Source of the DNA: Pasteurella sp049941595
Lineage (GTDB): Bacteria; Pseudomonadota; Gammaproteobacteria; Enterobacterales; Pasteurellaceae
Assembly: GCA_049941595.1 (NCBI GenBank)
Contig: JBNFNA010000002.1
Span: forward strand, 1 to 64,000
DNA: 64,000 nucleotides
Direction of reading: 5' to 3'
Shown piece after piece: positions 25,310 through 32,944 of this stretch. Positions within the stretch are counted from its first letter, which is position 1. Each line of letters begins with the position of its first letter. The notes beneath the pieces are model-generated. The model searched no databases, was not told where the DNA came from, and was given only the letters and a program-made list of their open reading frames with translations. Position numbers and translations under genes: made by a program.

Positions 25310-26269
25310 TTATGCCAGTGTCATTTGCCCTGCGTAGAGGATAAAGAAACGCAAACATAACACGCCAATTAAACCTAAGCAAGATACAAACACCATAAAG
25401 CCTTTGCTATGCTTTAACTGATGATTCGCGACAGCATTGAGGATTAATGGCAGCACTAAACCAATGCCAACCACACCAATCCAGAACACATTTGCCCAGA
25501 AACCACCTAAAAGTGCGGTCTCAAATGCAACTGTTTTTTGTCCACCACCTAAATACAAGCCGATAAAGAATGCAGCTAATAGGAAGATTTCGATACAAAC
25601 AACTGGTAATTCAAATTTATGAATAAATGCTAGCGATTTTGAATGTATATCTTCTTTGGTAAAGAGTAATGTACACACAATTAACGCTGCCACACCTGAT
25701 GATGTACCTGAAGCCAAGAACAAAATTGGCAACACTGGGTTATTCAACATTGGGTAACTGATTAGCGCAGACAATAGGAAACCGGTATAAGCCCCTAATA
25801 ATACAGATAAAATGATTAAAATAATTTCAATTAAACCTGTAAATTTTGCTACAACTGCAATCAGTTCATTCACAAAGGCTAATGGTTTTGCATATTTCTC
25901 AATCAGGTTTGCAACTAATTTGTGGAAAAGAATCGCTAACCATAAAATTAAGAACAGCATATACACTTGGAATAGCATTACCCCCATCGACATAATTGAG
26001 GTAGTACTGTAATTAAACATCAAATACCAGAATGTCCAAGGTTTGGTTAAGTGGAAAATCAAAATCACTAAACCAATAATAATGCTCAATGGCGCCAATA
26101 GTGCTGTACAACGTATCACGTTATTTTCTGAAGGATCGTCGCCTGCCCGCCCTGCGCGTTTTAACAATACCGCAAGCATTGTTGCACCGGCTGAGATCCC
26201 GAGTAAAAACAAGTAAACCGCAATGGTATGATCCCATACTAAAGACGGGAAATGAAATGGACTGTTCAT
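25310..26269 (-). CDS. nrfD: Nitrite reductase membrane subunit NrfD (quinol oxidation)
   Basis: A 319-residue integral membrane protein of the NrfD/PsrC family, with about eight helices and no cofactor motif of its own. It oxidises menaquinol and passes electrons to NrfC. The N-terminus PSLVWDHTIAVYLFLLGISAGATML (about 9-33) is characteristic of the family. Its start overlaps the nrfC stop by four bases (ATGA), so the two are translationally coupled. It is followed by a strong terminator, which separates the reductase genes from the assembly genes. Confidence 0.94.
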   Translation of the reverse strand: MNSPFHFPSLVWDHTIAVYLFLLGISAGATMLAVLLKRAGRAGDDPSENNVIRCTALLAPLSIIIGLVILIFHLTKPWTFWYLMFNYSTTSIMSMGVMLFQVYMLFLILWLAILFHKLVANLIEKYAKPLAFVNELIAVVAKFTGLIEIILIILSVLLGAYTGFLLSALISYPMLNNPVLPILFLASGTSSGVAALIVCTLLFTKEDIHSKSLAFIHKFELPVVCIEIFLLAAFFIGLYLGGGQKTVAFETALLGGFWANVFWIGVVGIGLVLPLILNAVANHQLKHSKGFMVFVSCLGLIGVLCLRFFILYAGQMTLA

Positions 26270-26946
26270 CGTCTTAACTCCCCTCTTTTCGCTGGAACGT
26301 GGTAAAGATTTGGATCTGTGCCTAATTCAACTTTTGTACGATACACCTGTTTCTCTTTCACTTTCTGTACAATTTCGCTATTTGGATCATTCATATCACC
26401 AAAGGTTAATGCGTTTGTCGGACAAGATTCAACGCAAGCTGGTAATTTGCCTTGTGCTAAATTTGTATCACGACAGAAGTTACATTTATCTGCGGATTTA
26501 TATACAGGGTGAATAAAGCGGACGCGATATGGGCAAACCGCAATACAATATTGGCAACCTACACAAAGATCTTTGTGTACATCCACGATGCCGGTTTCCT
26601 TATCAACAAAAGACGCACCTGTTGGGCAAACGTGCACACAAGGTGCATTACTACAATGCTGACAGGAATGGCGGAAAAACTCATATTCCGCATTTGGAAA
26701 TTCGCCATAAGGTTCGCTGCGTATAATTTCCAAACGAGAAACCCCTTCAGGAACTTGGTTAGTTTCACGACAAGCATCCATACAAGCTGTACAACCGATA
26801 CACGCGGTTTCATCGTGCAACATTGCATAACGGATTGGCTTTTTCTCATCACTAACACTTTGTCCTACTGATTTTATTGATGTTCCCGTCATTAGGATTA
26901 ATGCTCCCATACCGGAAACAAAGTTTCGGCGTGAGCAAGCTGTCAT
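26266..26946 (-). CDS. nrfC: Nitrite reductase iron-sulfur subunit NrfC
   Basis: A 226-residue periplasmic ferredoxin-like protein that moves electrons from NrfD to NrfB. Four cysteine clusters are present: CIGCTACMDAC (about 51-61), CQHCSNAPCVHVC (about 94-106), CVGCQYCIAVC (about 127-137) and CNFC with CVESC (about 154-172), sufficient for four 4Fe-4S clusters. The N-terminus SRRNFVSGMGALILM (about 5-19) is a twin-arginine signal, consistent with export after cofactor insertion. It overlaps both neighbours by four bases. Confidence 0.95.
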   Translation of the reverse strand: MTACSRRNFVSGMGALILMTGTSIKSVGQSVSDEKKPIRYAMLHDETACIGCTACMDACRETNQVPEGVSRLEIIRSEPYGEFPNAEYEFFRHSCQHCSNAPCVHVCPTGASFVDKETGIVDVHKDLCVGCQYCIAVCPYRVRFIHPVYKSADKCNFCRDTNLAQGKLPACVESCPTNALTFGDMNDPNSEIVQKVKEKQVYRTKVELGTDPNLYHVPAKRGELRR

Positions 26947-27584
26947 TTTTTATCCTTTTGTTCGGTTGCATAAATATGTGGTGATTTCAACTCGGCTTTA
27001 CGTTTTTGTTGTTCACCGTGACAATCCACACAAAGTTTCACTTGTTCTTTCTTCGCAATACCTGACATCTTATCTTGCGCTGGGTGTAAGGTATGGCAAC
27101 TTGCACAAGGTAGTTTCATTGCGTGAACATCGTGTGCCCAAAGGGTTTCACGTAATTTCTTCGGCTGGTGACACGCAAAGCACACTTGGTTTTGTTCTTC
27201 AACAGTGAACATTGGTTTTTTATCACTGAAAATATCACTGTGAAAACGCATTACATCTTTTGCACCACGGCGGTGATCTTCAGAGATATTACCGTGACAG
27301 TTTACACAAGTAATTGGCTTACCTGTGTTCGGACTTTTTTCTGATAAGTGCGTCCCGTGGAATTTACCAAAATGGAACTCACCACCAGATTGGCTACCGT
27401 TTGATTCTAATTTATGGCATTTTGCACAATATTGGTTTGGATCACGTTGATGTTCCAATTGTGGCTCATAAATTAATGGACTTACGCCCTTCGCGGTATC
27501 CGCACCAGCTAGTGTCGCAACACCGAAAGCGACTAATCCTATTACGATAGCTATTCCTTGTTTGAAAAGGGAATTTAAGCTCAT
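26943..27584 (-). CDS. nrfB: Pentaheme cytochrome c NrfB
   Basis: A 213-residue periplasmic cytochrome with a signal peptide (about 1-28, cleaved after TLA or LAGA) and five CxxCH heme sites: CAKCH, CVNCH, CFACH, CASCH and CVDCH. It delivers electrons to NrfA. I start it at ATG 27584 because GAGG lies eight bases upstream; the in-frame ATG two codons earlier would be only two bases from that GAGG. A hairpin in the gap to nrfA may reduce its expression relative to NrfA. Confidence 0.94.
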   Translation of the reverse strand: MSLNSLFKQGIAIVIGLVAFGVATLAGADTAKGVSPLIYEPQLEHQRDPNQYCAKCHKLESNGSQSGGEFHFGKFHGTHLSEKSPNTGKPITCVNCHGNISEDHRRGAKDVMRFHSDIFSDKKPMFTVEEQNQVCFACHQPKKLRETLWAHDVHAMKLPCASCHTLHPAQDKMSGIAKKEQVKLCVDCHGEQQKRKAELKSPHIYATEQKDKK

Positions 27585-27614
27585 TTTCATTACCTCAAAA
27601 TTAGTGTTAAAAGC

Positions 27615-27652
27615 ACCGCACTTTTACTTCTTTTAGCGCATCAAAGTGCGGT
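27615..27652 (-). terminator. Attenuating hairpin between nrfA and nrfB
   Basis: ACCGCACTTT (27615-27624) faces AAAGTGCGGT (27643-27652). On the minus strand the tail is only weakly T-rich (GCTTTTAA), so partial read-through into nrfBCD is likely. Confidence 0.6.
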
Positions 27653-27671
27653 CATTTTTGACAAAGTTTGT

Positions 27672-29132
27672 TTATTTCTCAGGTGGAAGTAAGCCTTTTG
27701 CTCTAGCTTCTTTATCCCATTGAGGAACAACAGTTTTGAGGAATTCTGCTTTTGCTCTGCGCTCTTTCTCAATATCAACGCCAGTTGCTTTCCACGCATT
27801 TTCAGCTGTTGAAATATCTGGCACTTTCACAGGATCTGTAATGCCGTGTTTTGCTAATACACGAACTAATTCTGTTCTTGCATCAGATGCGCGGTCTAAA
27901 CCTGTACCAAGCACTTTTAAGATCACATCAGGTGCGTGGATATGACCACCGTGTCCTGCTGCTGAGTAATCCCAACGCCATTGTGCGTGACGAATCGCTT
28001 GTAATGCTTCTTTCATTTCTTCTTTAGTTGCGCCCGCTTCCCAAGCTGCTTTAGCTTCAAAGTGTGCTGCAACTAATTGATCTTCAAGTCTTAACATCAC
28101 GTCTTTGATTTCTTTCTTACGAGACTTCACGATGTCTTTTAGTTTTTCTTTGCTTTGATCGTGACAGTTTGCACAAGTATGTTCAAAGGCATTGAATGGG
28201 TTACCAATTTGGTGATCGGTATAAACTTTACCGTCTGCACCCTGTACTTTTGGCATATGACAGTCGATACAAGTCACGCCATTTTGACCGTGAATACCTA
28301 ACATCCAAGTTTCATAGTCTGGGTGCTGTGCTTTCAACATTGGTGCTTTTGAAAGAGCGTGTGTCCAGTCAACGAAACCAATATCATCATAATATTTTTC
28401 CATTGCATCAACGGTTACACCGTTATCCCAAGGGAAAGTCACTTGTTTTAAGCTACCTGCGAAATAGTATTCCACGTGGCAGTTTGCACAAAGTGCAGCA
28501 CGTTGATCTGTTCTATCTGCATCAGCAAATTTTTTATTAATTTTTTCTAAAGGACGTAATACGTGTGGACGAGCGATACGTAACGCTGGTTTGCCTTCAG
28601 CAAAATCTTTTGATGTGGTATCGTGACAGTCTGCACAACCAATTGGGTTCACAATTTCAGAACCGCCACTTCCCCAAGTCGCACCGAAATAACCGGCTTC
28701 ACCACGCTCTGCGATTAAACGAGGAACATCTGGGCTTTTACAAGTCCAACAAGCCATTGGCATTGGGCCTGCTTCTGGAGTCATTGGTGCGCCCGTACGT
28801 AAAATTTCTCTTACATCAGTAACTGCATAAAAGTGTCCACGAGGTTTTTTATAGTCTTTTGCGAAAGCATAGCCCGCCCATAAAACAACTACACGTGGGT
28901 CTTCATAATTTACAGAATCAAGATCGGTTGATTTTGAAGTGTCTGCCCAACTTTGATATTGTTTTGGAAATTTATCTTTGAATAGATCATTTCGAGATTC
29001 AATTTTCAAGCTAGGATTTGCAGGCTCAACTGGTTGATCGATTGGTTTATACTCAGCCATTGCATTAGGCAATACTGAAACACCCCAAGCCACAGTTGCC
29101 GCAAGTAATAGGCGTTTTTTCAATACGTTCAC
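27672..29132 (-). CDS. nrfA: Cytochrome c552, formate-dependent nitrite reductase
   Basis: The periplasmic pentaheme enzyme reduces nitrite to ammonium with six electrons. It carries the diagnostic CWTCK active-site heme motif followed by four CxxCH motifs (CADCH, CANCH, CIDCH, CANCH). The start is a GTG at 29132 with GGAG eight bases upstream, giving a normal signal peptide (KKRLLLAATVAWGVSVLPNAMA) and 486 residues; the frame open to 29249 has no comparable signal. It heads the nrf cluster. Upstream lie two NarL/NarP-type palindromes and an FNR-like box. Confidence 0.97.
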   Translation of the reverse strand: MNVLKKRLLLAATVAWGVSVLPNAMAEYKPIDQPVEPANPSLKIESRNDLFKDKFPKQYQSWADTSKSTDLDSVNYEDPRVVVLWAGYAFAKDYKKPRGHFYAVTDVREILRTGAPMTPEAGPMPMACWTCKSPDVPRLIAERGEAGYFGATWGSGGSEIVNPIGCADCHDTTSKDFAEGKPALRIARPHVLRPLEKINKKFADADRTDQRAALCANCHVEYYFAGSLKQVTFPWDNGVTVDAMEKYYDDIGFVDWTHALSKAPMLKAQHPDYETWMLGIHGQNGVTCIDCHMPKVQGADGKVYTDHQIGNPFNAFEHTCANCHDQSKEKLKDIVKSRKKEIKDVMLRLEDQLVAAHFEAKAAWEAGATKEEMKEALQAIRHAQWRWDYSAAGHGGHIHAPDVILKVLGTGLDRASDARTELVRVLAKHGITDPVKVPDISTAENAWKATGVDIEKERRAKAEFLKTVVPQWDKEARAKGLLPPEK

Positions 29133-29329
29133 GATAATTACTCCATTAAAAGGTTTGACCTTAAGTTGATTGTGTATACAAAAAAATGATAAAAAAACTA
29201 TCAACCCCTCATCATCCCAAATGATAATTTTTATCATTAAAAACAACAAAATAGCTGATAAAAAAAGAAAGATCCATAGTGTAAAAATAACAAATCATTT
29301 TGTGAATTGCTCATTTTTTTCACTATTTC

Positions 29330-29343
29330 TTGTTTTGGATCAA
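29330..29343 (-). promoter_or_regulatory. FNR-like box upstream of nrfA
   Basis: TTGTTTTGGATCAA matches TTGAT-N4-ATCAA with one mismatch. It is centred about 204 bases before the nrfA start codon. Confidence 0.5.
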
Positions 29344-29391
29344 AGTTTTTATTTAGGAACAAAATAAAACCTATTTATGTAGCATAACAAT

Positions 29392-29407
29392 TACCACTTA
29401 AGAGGTA
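29392..29407 (-). promoter_or_regulatory. NarL/NarP-type 7-2-7 palindrome (proximal)
   Basis: TACCACT-TA-AGAGGTA: the right heptamer fits the complement of the TACYYMT consensus fully, and the left has one mismatch. The two-base spacing is the NarP-preferred arrangement. Confidence 0.6.
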
Positions 29408-29473
29408 TAAAAAATCGCTAATATAATGGGATTTAAAGGATTTTTAGAAAAGTTATGATGGTATATGATCAAC

Positions 29474-29489
29474 TACCTATAAATAGGTA
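29474..29489 (-). promoter_or_regulatory. NarL/NarP-type 7-2-7 palindrome (distal, perfect)
   Basis: TACCTAT-AA-ATAGGTA: both heptamers fit the NarL/NarP consensus and are exact inverted copies at two-base spacing. Confidence 0.7.
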
Positions 29490-29610
29490 CAAGGTAACTT
29501 TATGCCACATAAAATCGATAATGACATCGTGCGCGAATATTTTATTTTTAATGATATAAAAAATATGAAATGAAAGGAAAATTGAGCTAATCGAGAAAAG
29601 GAATACAATA

Positions 29611-29640
29611 AAAAAGTGCGGAAAATCGACCGCACTTTTT
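29611..29640 (-). terminator. Terminator after the small lipoprotein gene (facing uptake signals)
   Basis: AAAAAGTGCGG (29611-29621) and CCGCACTTTTT (29630-29640) form a perfect stem with an 8-base loop; T-runs appear on both strands. Confidence 0.9.
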
Positions 29641-29664
29641 TCTCAATCTCACCGAATATTTCGA

Positions 29665-30141
29665 TTACTTATCACGATAAAGTTTAGAACAAATGAGTTT
29701 GCCTAAAATATACAGCTGCGATTTCTTATAATTTTGCGTCAGCTTAATATTGTCTAATGTTTCTGGCGATTTTTCACCTTCCCCCCAAAACTCACTGTAA
29801 TAAGTTGTTGAGATTTGATCCATTGTTTGTGTATCACAATTTACTACGTGTTTTTTACGCAGTGACTTAGCATATAATTCTGGCTTTTCAGGATAGGCAT
29901 ATTTGCTTTTTTCTAAATTAACCACGACATCAAAATACACTAAATAATCCTCAATATGCCCTTTCATCACTTTATTTGCATCAACAAAATGATTTGGTTC
30001 TTGTGACAATCGAATAAAACCTGACTTAATCAAGGTTGGCACAGTCAAAGCAACATCTTCAGGCGCTTTTGGCGGTGGTGGCGGGGTTATACAGGCGGTT
30101 AAAGTAGACAGTCCAATAATAATAGCAAGTAATTTTTTCAT
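29665..30141 (-). CDS. Small lipoprotein of unknown function
   Basis: A 158-residue protein with a lipoprotein signal: KKLLAIIIGLSTLTAC gives lipidation at about Cys17, followed by a proline-rich linker (ITPPPPPKAPED). I chose ATG at 30141, which has AGGAG five bases upstream, over the GTG two codons earlier. The mature part has two further cysteines (VVNCDTQT, near 100, and LICSKLYRDK at the end) that could form a disulfide. I do not recognise a family. It stands alone between purM (divergent) and the nrf region. Confidence 0.75.
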   Translation of the reverse strand: MKKLLAIIIGLSTLTACITPPPPPKAPEDVALTVPTLIKSGFIRLSQEPNHFVDANKVMKGHIEDYLVYFDVVVNLEKSKYAYPEKPELYAKSLRKKHVVNCDTQTMDQISTTYYSEFWGEGEKSPETLDNIKLTQNYKKSQLYILGKLICSKLYRDK

Positions 30142-30293
30142 ATTCACTCCTAGTTAGTTCCTTTTTACATAGGCAAATAGAAAGATTTATTTTTCAGCAC
30201 TTTGCATTCTAACGAGATAAAAGCCACAAAAAAAGTATTTCTTGTACAATTTAATAAAATTAATTCAAACAAATAAAATTTGTAAAACAACTA

Positions 30294-30309
30294 TCGCAAA
30301 CGTTTGCTT
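30294..30309 (+). promoter_or_regulatory. PurR operator before purM
   Basis: TCGCAAACGTTTGCTT matches the PurR consensus at 14 of 16 positions and lies 60 bases before the purM start, as expected for the purine regulon. Confidence 0.82.
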
Positions 30310-30368
30310 AGACGTGATACAATTCGCCCGTTTTAGTATTTCATCTCCAATCAATATAGGAAACAATC

Positions 30369-31406
30369 GTGAGTAAACAATCATTAAGTTACAAAGATGC
30401 GGGTGTGGATATTAATGCGGGCAATGCATTAGTAGAAAAAATCAAAGCCGATGTGAAACGTACAACTCGTCCAGAAGTTATTGGCGGTTTAGGTGGTTTT
30501 GGTGCGTTATGTGCGATTCCAAGTAAATATAAAGAGCCAATTTTAGTGTCTGGTACTGATGGCGTTGGTACAAAATTACGCCTTGCAATTGATCTTAATC
30601 GCCACGATAGCATTGGTATTGATTTAGTGGCGATGTGTGTGAATGACTTAGTCGTGCAAGGTGCAGAACCATTATTCTTCCTTGACTATTATGCAACCGG
30701 CAAATTAGAAGTTGATGTTGCAGCAAGCGTAATCAAAGGCATTGCAAATGGTTGTGAACAATCAGGTTGTGCATTAGTTGGTGGTGAAACCGCTGAAATG
30801 CCAGGAATGTACCACGCAGGTGACTACGATCTTGCGGGCTTCTGTGTTGGCGTTGTTGAAAAATCAGAAATCATCGACGGTAGCCAAGTTAAAGTAGGTG
30901 ATGCATTAATCGCATTAGGCTCAAGCGGTCCGCACTCAAATGGTTATTCTTTAATTCGTAAAGTAATTGATGTTGCAGGTGTTAACCCAGCAGAAGAACA
31001 ATTAGCAGGTAAACCACTTGCAGATCAAGTGCTTGCACCAACGAAAATTTATGTCAAATCGATTCTTCAATTAATCAAACACACGGATGTTCACGCAATT
31101 TCACACTTAACTGGTGGTGGTTTCTGGGAAAATATTCCACGCGTGCTACCAAAACACGTGAAGGCTGTGATTGATGAGAAAAGCTGGGAATGGCAACCTG
31201 TTTTCAAATGGTTACAAGAGAAAGGCAACATCGATACCCACGAAATGTATCGCACATTTAACTGTGGCGTTGGGATGATTATTGCGTTACCGCAAGAAGA
31301 TGTAGAAACAGCCCTTGCACTACTCCAACAAACAGGCGAAAAAGCGTGGGTGATTGGTCGCATTGAACACCTTGAAGACGGTGAAGAACAAGTAATTATT
31401 CGCTAA
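30369..31406 (+). CDS. purM: Phosphoribosylformylglycinamidine cyclo-ligase
   Basis: The fifth step of purine synthesis: ATP-dependent ring closure to aminoimidazole ribotide. The 345-residue protein carries SYKDAGVDINAGNALV at the N-terminus (about 6-21), the dehydrogenase-like DGVGTKLRLA (about 64-73), LVGGETAEMPGMY (about 136-148) and HLTGGGFWENIPRVLP (about 242-257). The start codon is GTG with AGGA upstream. The start of purN overlaps its stop by one base (TAATG). A PurR box precedes it. Confidence 0.97.
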   Translation: MSKQSLSYKDAGVDINAGNALVEKIKADVKRTTRPEVIGGLGGFGALCAIPSKYKEPILVSGTDGVGTKLRLAIDLNRHDSIGIDLVAMCVNDLVVQGAEPLFFLDYYATGKLEVDVAASVIKGIANGCEQSGCALVGGETAEMPGMYHAGDYDLAGFCVGVVEKSEIIDGSQVKVGDALIALGSSGPHSNGYSLIRKVIDVAGVNPAEEQLAGKPLADQVLAPTKIYVKSILQLIKHTDVHAISHLTGGGFWENIPRVLPKHVKAVIDEKSWEWQPVFKWLQEKGNIDTHEMYRTFNCGVGMIIALPQEDVETALALLQQTGEKAWVIGRIEHLEDGEEQVIIR

Positions 31407-32056
31407 TGAAAAATATTGTTGTTTTAGTTTCTGGGCAAGGCACAAATTTACAGGCATTAATTGATGCCTGTAATGCCGGTCAAATTTCAGGGAAAATTGT
31501 TTCTGTCATCAGTAATAAAGCCGATGCATTTGCCTTAGAACGTGCGAAAAGTGCGGGTATTTCTAGCCAAGTTTTTTTACGTAAGGACTTTGCCAATAAC
31601 CAAGCAATGGATCAACAAATTGGCGATTACATTGAATCTGTCAATGCGGATCTGATTGTTCTCGCAGGCTATATGAAAATTTTAACGGCGCAATTTACAC
31701 AACGTTTTGCGGGTAAAATTTTAAATATTCATCCATCTTTATTGCCTAAATATCCCGGATTGCATACCTATCAACAAGCCTTAGACGCTGGCGAGAAAGA
31801 ACACGGGACGTCTGTGCATTTCGTCAATGAAGAAGTCGACGGTGGTGCCGTGATCCTACAAGCTAAAGTGCCGATTTTTGAAGGGGATTGCATTGCGGAT
31901 ATTGAGGAAAGAGTGAAAACGCAGGAACTTTGTATTTATCCGTTAGTGGTCAAATGGTTCACCGAAGATCGCTTAAAACTCGTTGGAAATTATGCATTCC
32001 TTGATGGAAAACAATTACCACCGCAAGGCTATGCGATGGAAGAAGAAATCGATTAA
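31406..32056 (+). CDS. purN: Phosphoribosylglycinamide formyltransferase (folate-dependent)
   Basis: It formylates glycinamide ribotide using 10-formyltetrahydrofolate. The 216-residue protein has the phosphate-binding VLVSGQGTNLQALIDA (about 5-20), the catalytic region LAGYMKIL ... NIHPSLLPKYPGLHTYQQA (about 88-125) with the conserved Asn and His, and HGTSVHFVNEEVDGGAVI (about 134-151) with the third catalytic residue Asp. It is translationally coupled to purM. A strong terminator follows. Confidence 0.97.
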   Translation: MKNIVVLVSGQGTNLQALIDACNAGQISGKIVSVISNKADAFALERAKSAGISSQVFLRKDFANNQAMDQQIGDYIESVNADLIVLAGYMKILTAQFTQRFAGKILNIHPSLLPKYPGLHTYQQALDAGEKEHGTSVHFVNEEVDGGAVILQAKVPIFEGDCIADIEERVKTQELCIYPLVVKWFTEDRLKLVGNYAFLDGKQLPPQGYAMEEEID

Positions 32057-32064
32057 AAAAAGTG

Positions 32065-32089
32065 CGGTCTGTTTTCAGACCGTTTTTTT
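32065..32089 (+). terminator. purMN terminator
   Basis: CGGTCTG (32065-32071), loop TTTT, CAGACCG (32076-32082), then seven T. The left arm overlaps an uptake signal. Confidence 0.93.
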
Positions 32090-32194
32090 ATGCCTAAAAA
32101 ATATCAAATTAACCCCGCACTGAACTGTTAATTTTACTGATTATGTTTTAGAATTTAACGATTTTATTTTTCATATATGTAAAAGGAGCACATC

Positions 32195-32821
32195 ATGAAA
32201 TTAGTAGAAGTACAACATCCGCTCGTCAAACATAAACTCGGCTTAATGCGCGCTGTCAATATTAATACCAAAAAGTTCCGCGAATTAGCTACTGAAGTAG
32301 GTAGTTTATTAACTTACGAAGCAACCTCTGATCTGGAAACTGAAAAAGTCATTATCGATGGTTGGTGTGGTCCTGTTGAAATTGACCAAATTAAAGGTAA
32401 AAAAGTCACTGTTGTGCCAATTTTACGTGCAGGTTTAGGTATGATGGATGGTGTGTTAGAACACGTTCCAAGTGCACGTATCAGCGTTGTTGGTATGTAC
32501 CGTAACGAAGAAACACTTGAACCCGTTCCCTACTTCCAAAAACTTGCAAGTGATTTAGAAGAGCGTTTAGCCATCGTTGTTGACCCAATGTTAGCAACCG
32601 GTGGTTCAATGATCGCAACGATCGATCTATTAAAAGCAAAAGGTTGCCGCCACATTAAAGTGTTAGTACTCGTTGCTGCACCAGAAGGGATTAAAGCATT
32701 AGAAGCTGCACACCCTGATATCGAATTATATACCGCATCAGTAGATAGCCACTTAAATGAACACGGCTATATTATTCCAGGCCTTGGCGATGCGGGTGAC
32801 AAAATTTTTGGAACCAAATAA
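32195..32821 (+). CDS. upp: Uracil phosphoribosyltransferase
   Basis: Salvages uracil to UMP using PRPP. The 208 residues match the family length. The PRPP-binding motif VVDPMLATGGSMIATIDLL (about 128-146) and the C-terminal uracil-binding EHGYIIPGLGDAGDKIFGTK (about 189-208) are intact. AAAAGGAG lies just before the start. It is followed by the uracil permease uraA, with an internal terminator between them that may reduce expression of the permease. Confidence 0.97.
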   Translation: MKLVEVQHPLVKHKLGLMRAVNINTKKFRELATEVGSLLTYEATSDLETEKVIIDGWCGPVEIDQIKGKKVTVVPILRAGLGMMDGVLEHVPSARISVVGMYRNEETLEPVPYFQKLASDLEERLAIVVDPMLATGGSMIATIDLLKAKGCRHIKVLVLVAAPEGIKALEAAHPDIELYTASVDSHLNEHGYIIPGLGDAGDKIFGTK

Positions 32822-32833
32822 TCCAAAAACAAA

Positions 32834-32859
32834 GCGACATTTTTAGATGTCGCTTTTTT
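32834..32859 (+). terminator. Terminator/attenuator between upp and uraA
   Basis: GCGACAT (32834-32840), loop TTTTAG, ATGTCGC (32847-32853), then six T. It is strong by sequence although the two genes are functionally coupled. Confidence 0.88.
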
Positions 32860-32944
32860 CCGTTCATTTATAGCGTTTGCCACATAATTAGAGAACGCAT
32901 CACTATAAATATAAAGTTAATTCAGACAGAGAGTTGAAACTTAA

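Larger units (their letters stand above)
29133..29610 (-). promoter_or_regulatory. nrfA control region
   Basis: This long AT-rich gap between nrfA and the next co-oriented gene contains no supportable gene. It holds, from far to near: a 7-2-7 palindrome (29474-29489), a second 7-2-7 palindrome (29392-29407), an FNR-like box (29330-29343) and a perfect 7-bp inverted repeat ATGATAA-TTT-TTATCAT (29221-29237). I could not assign a confident -10 hexamer. Confidence 0.6.

Noticed and set aside
25230..25382. Longer N-terminus for NrfE
   Set aside because: It would overlap nrfD and cross the terminator hairpin, and the extension does not match the CcmF family, whose proteins start like MIPELG.
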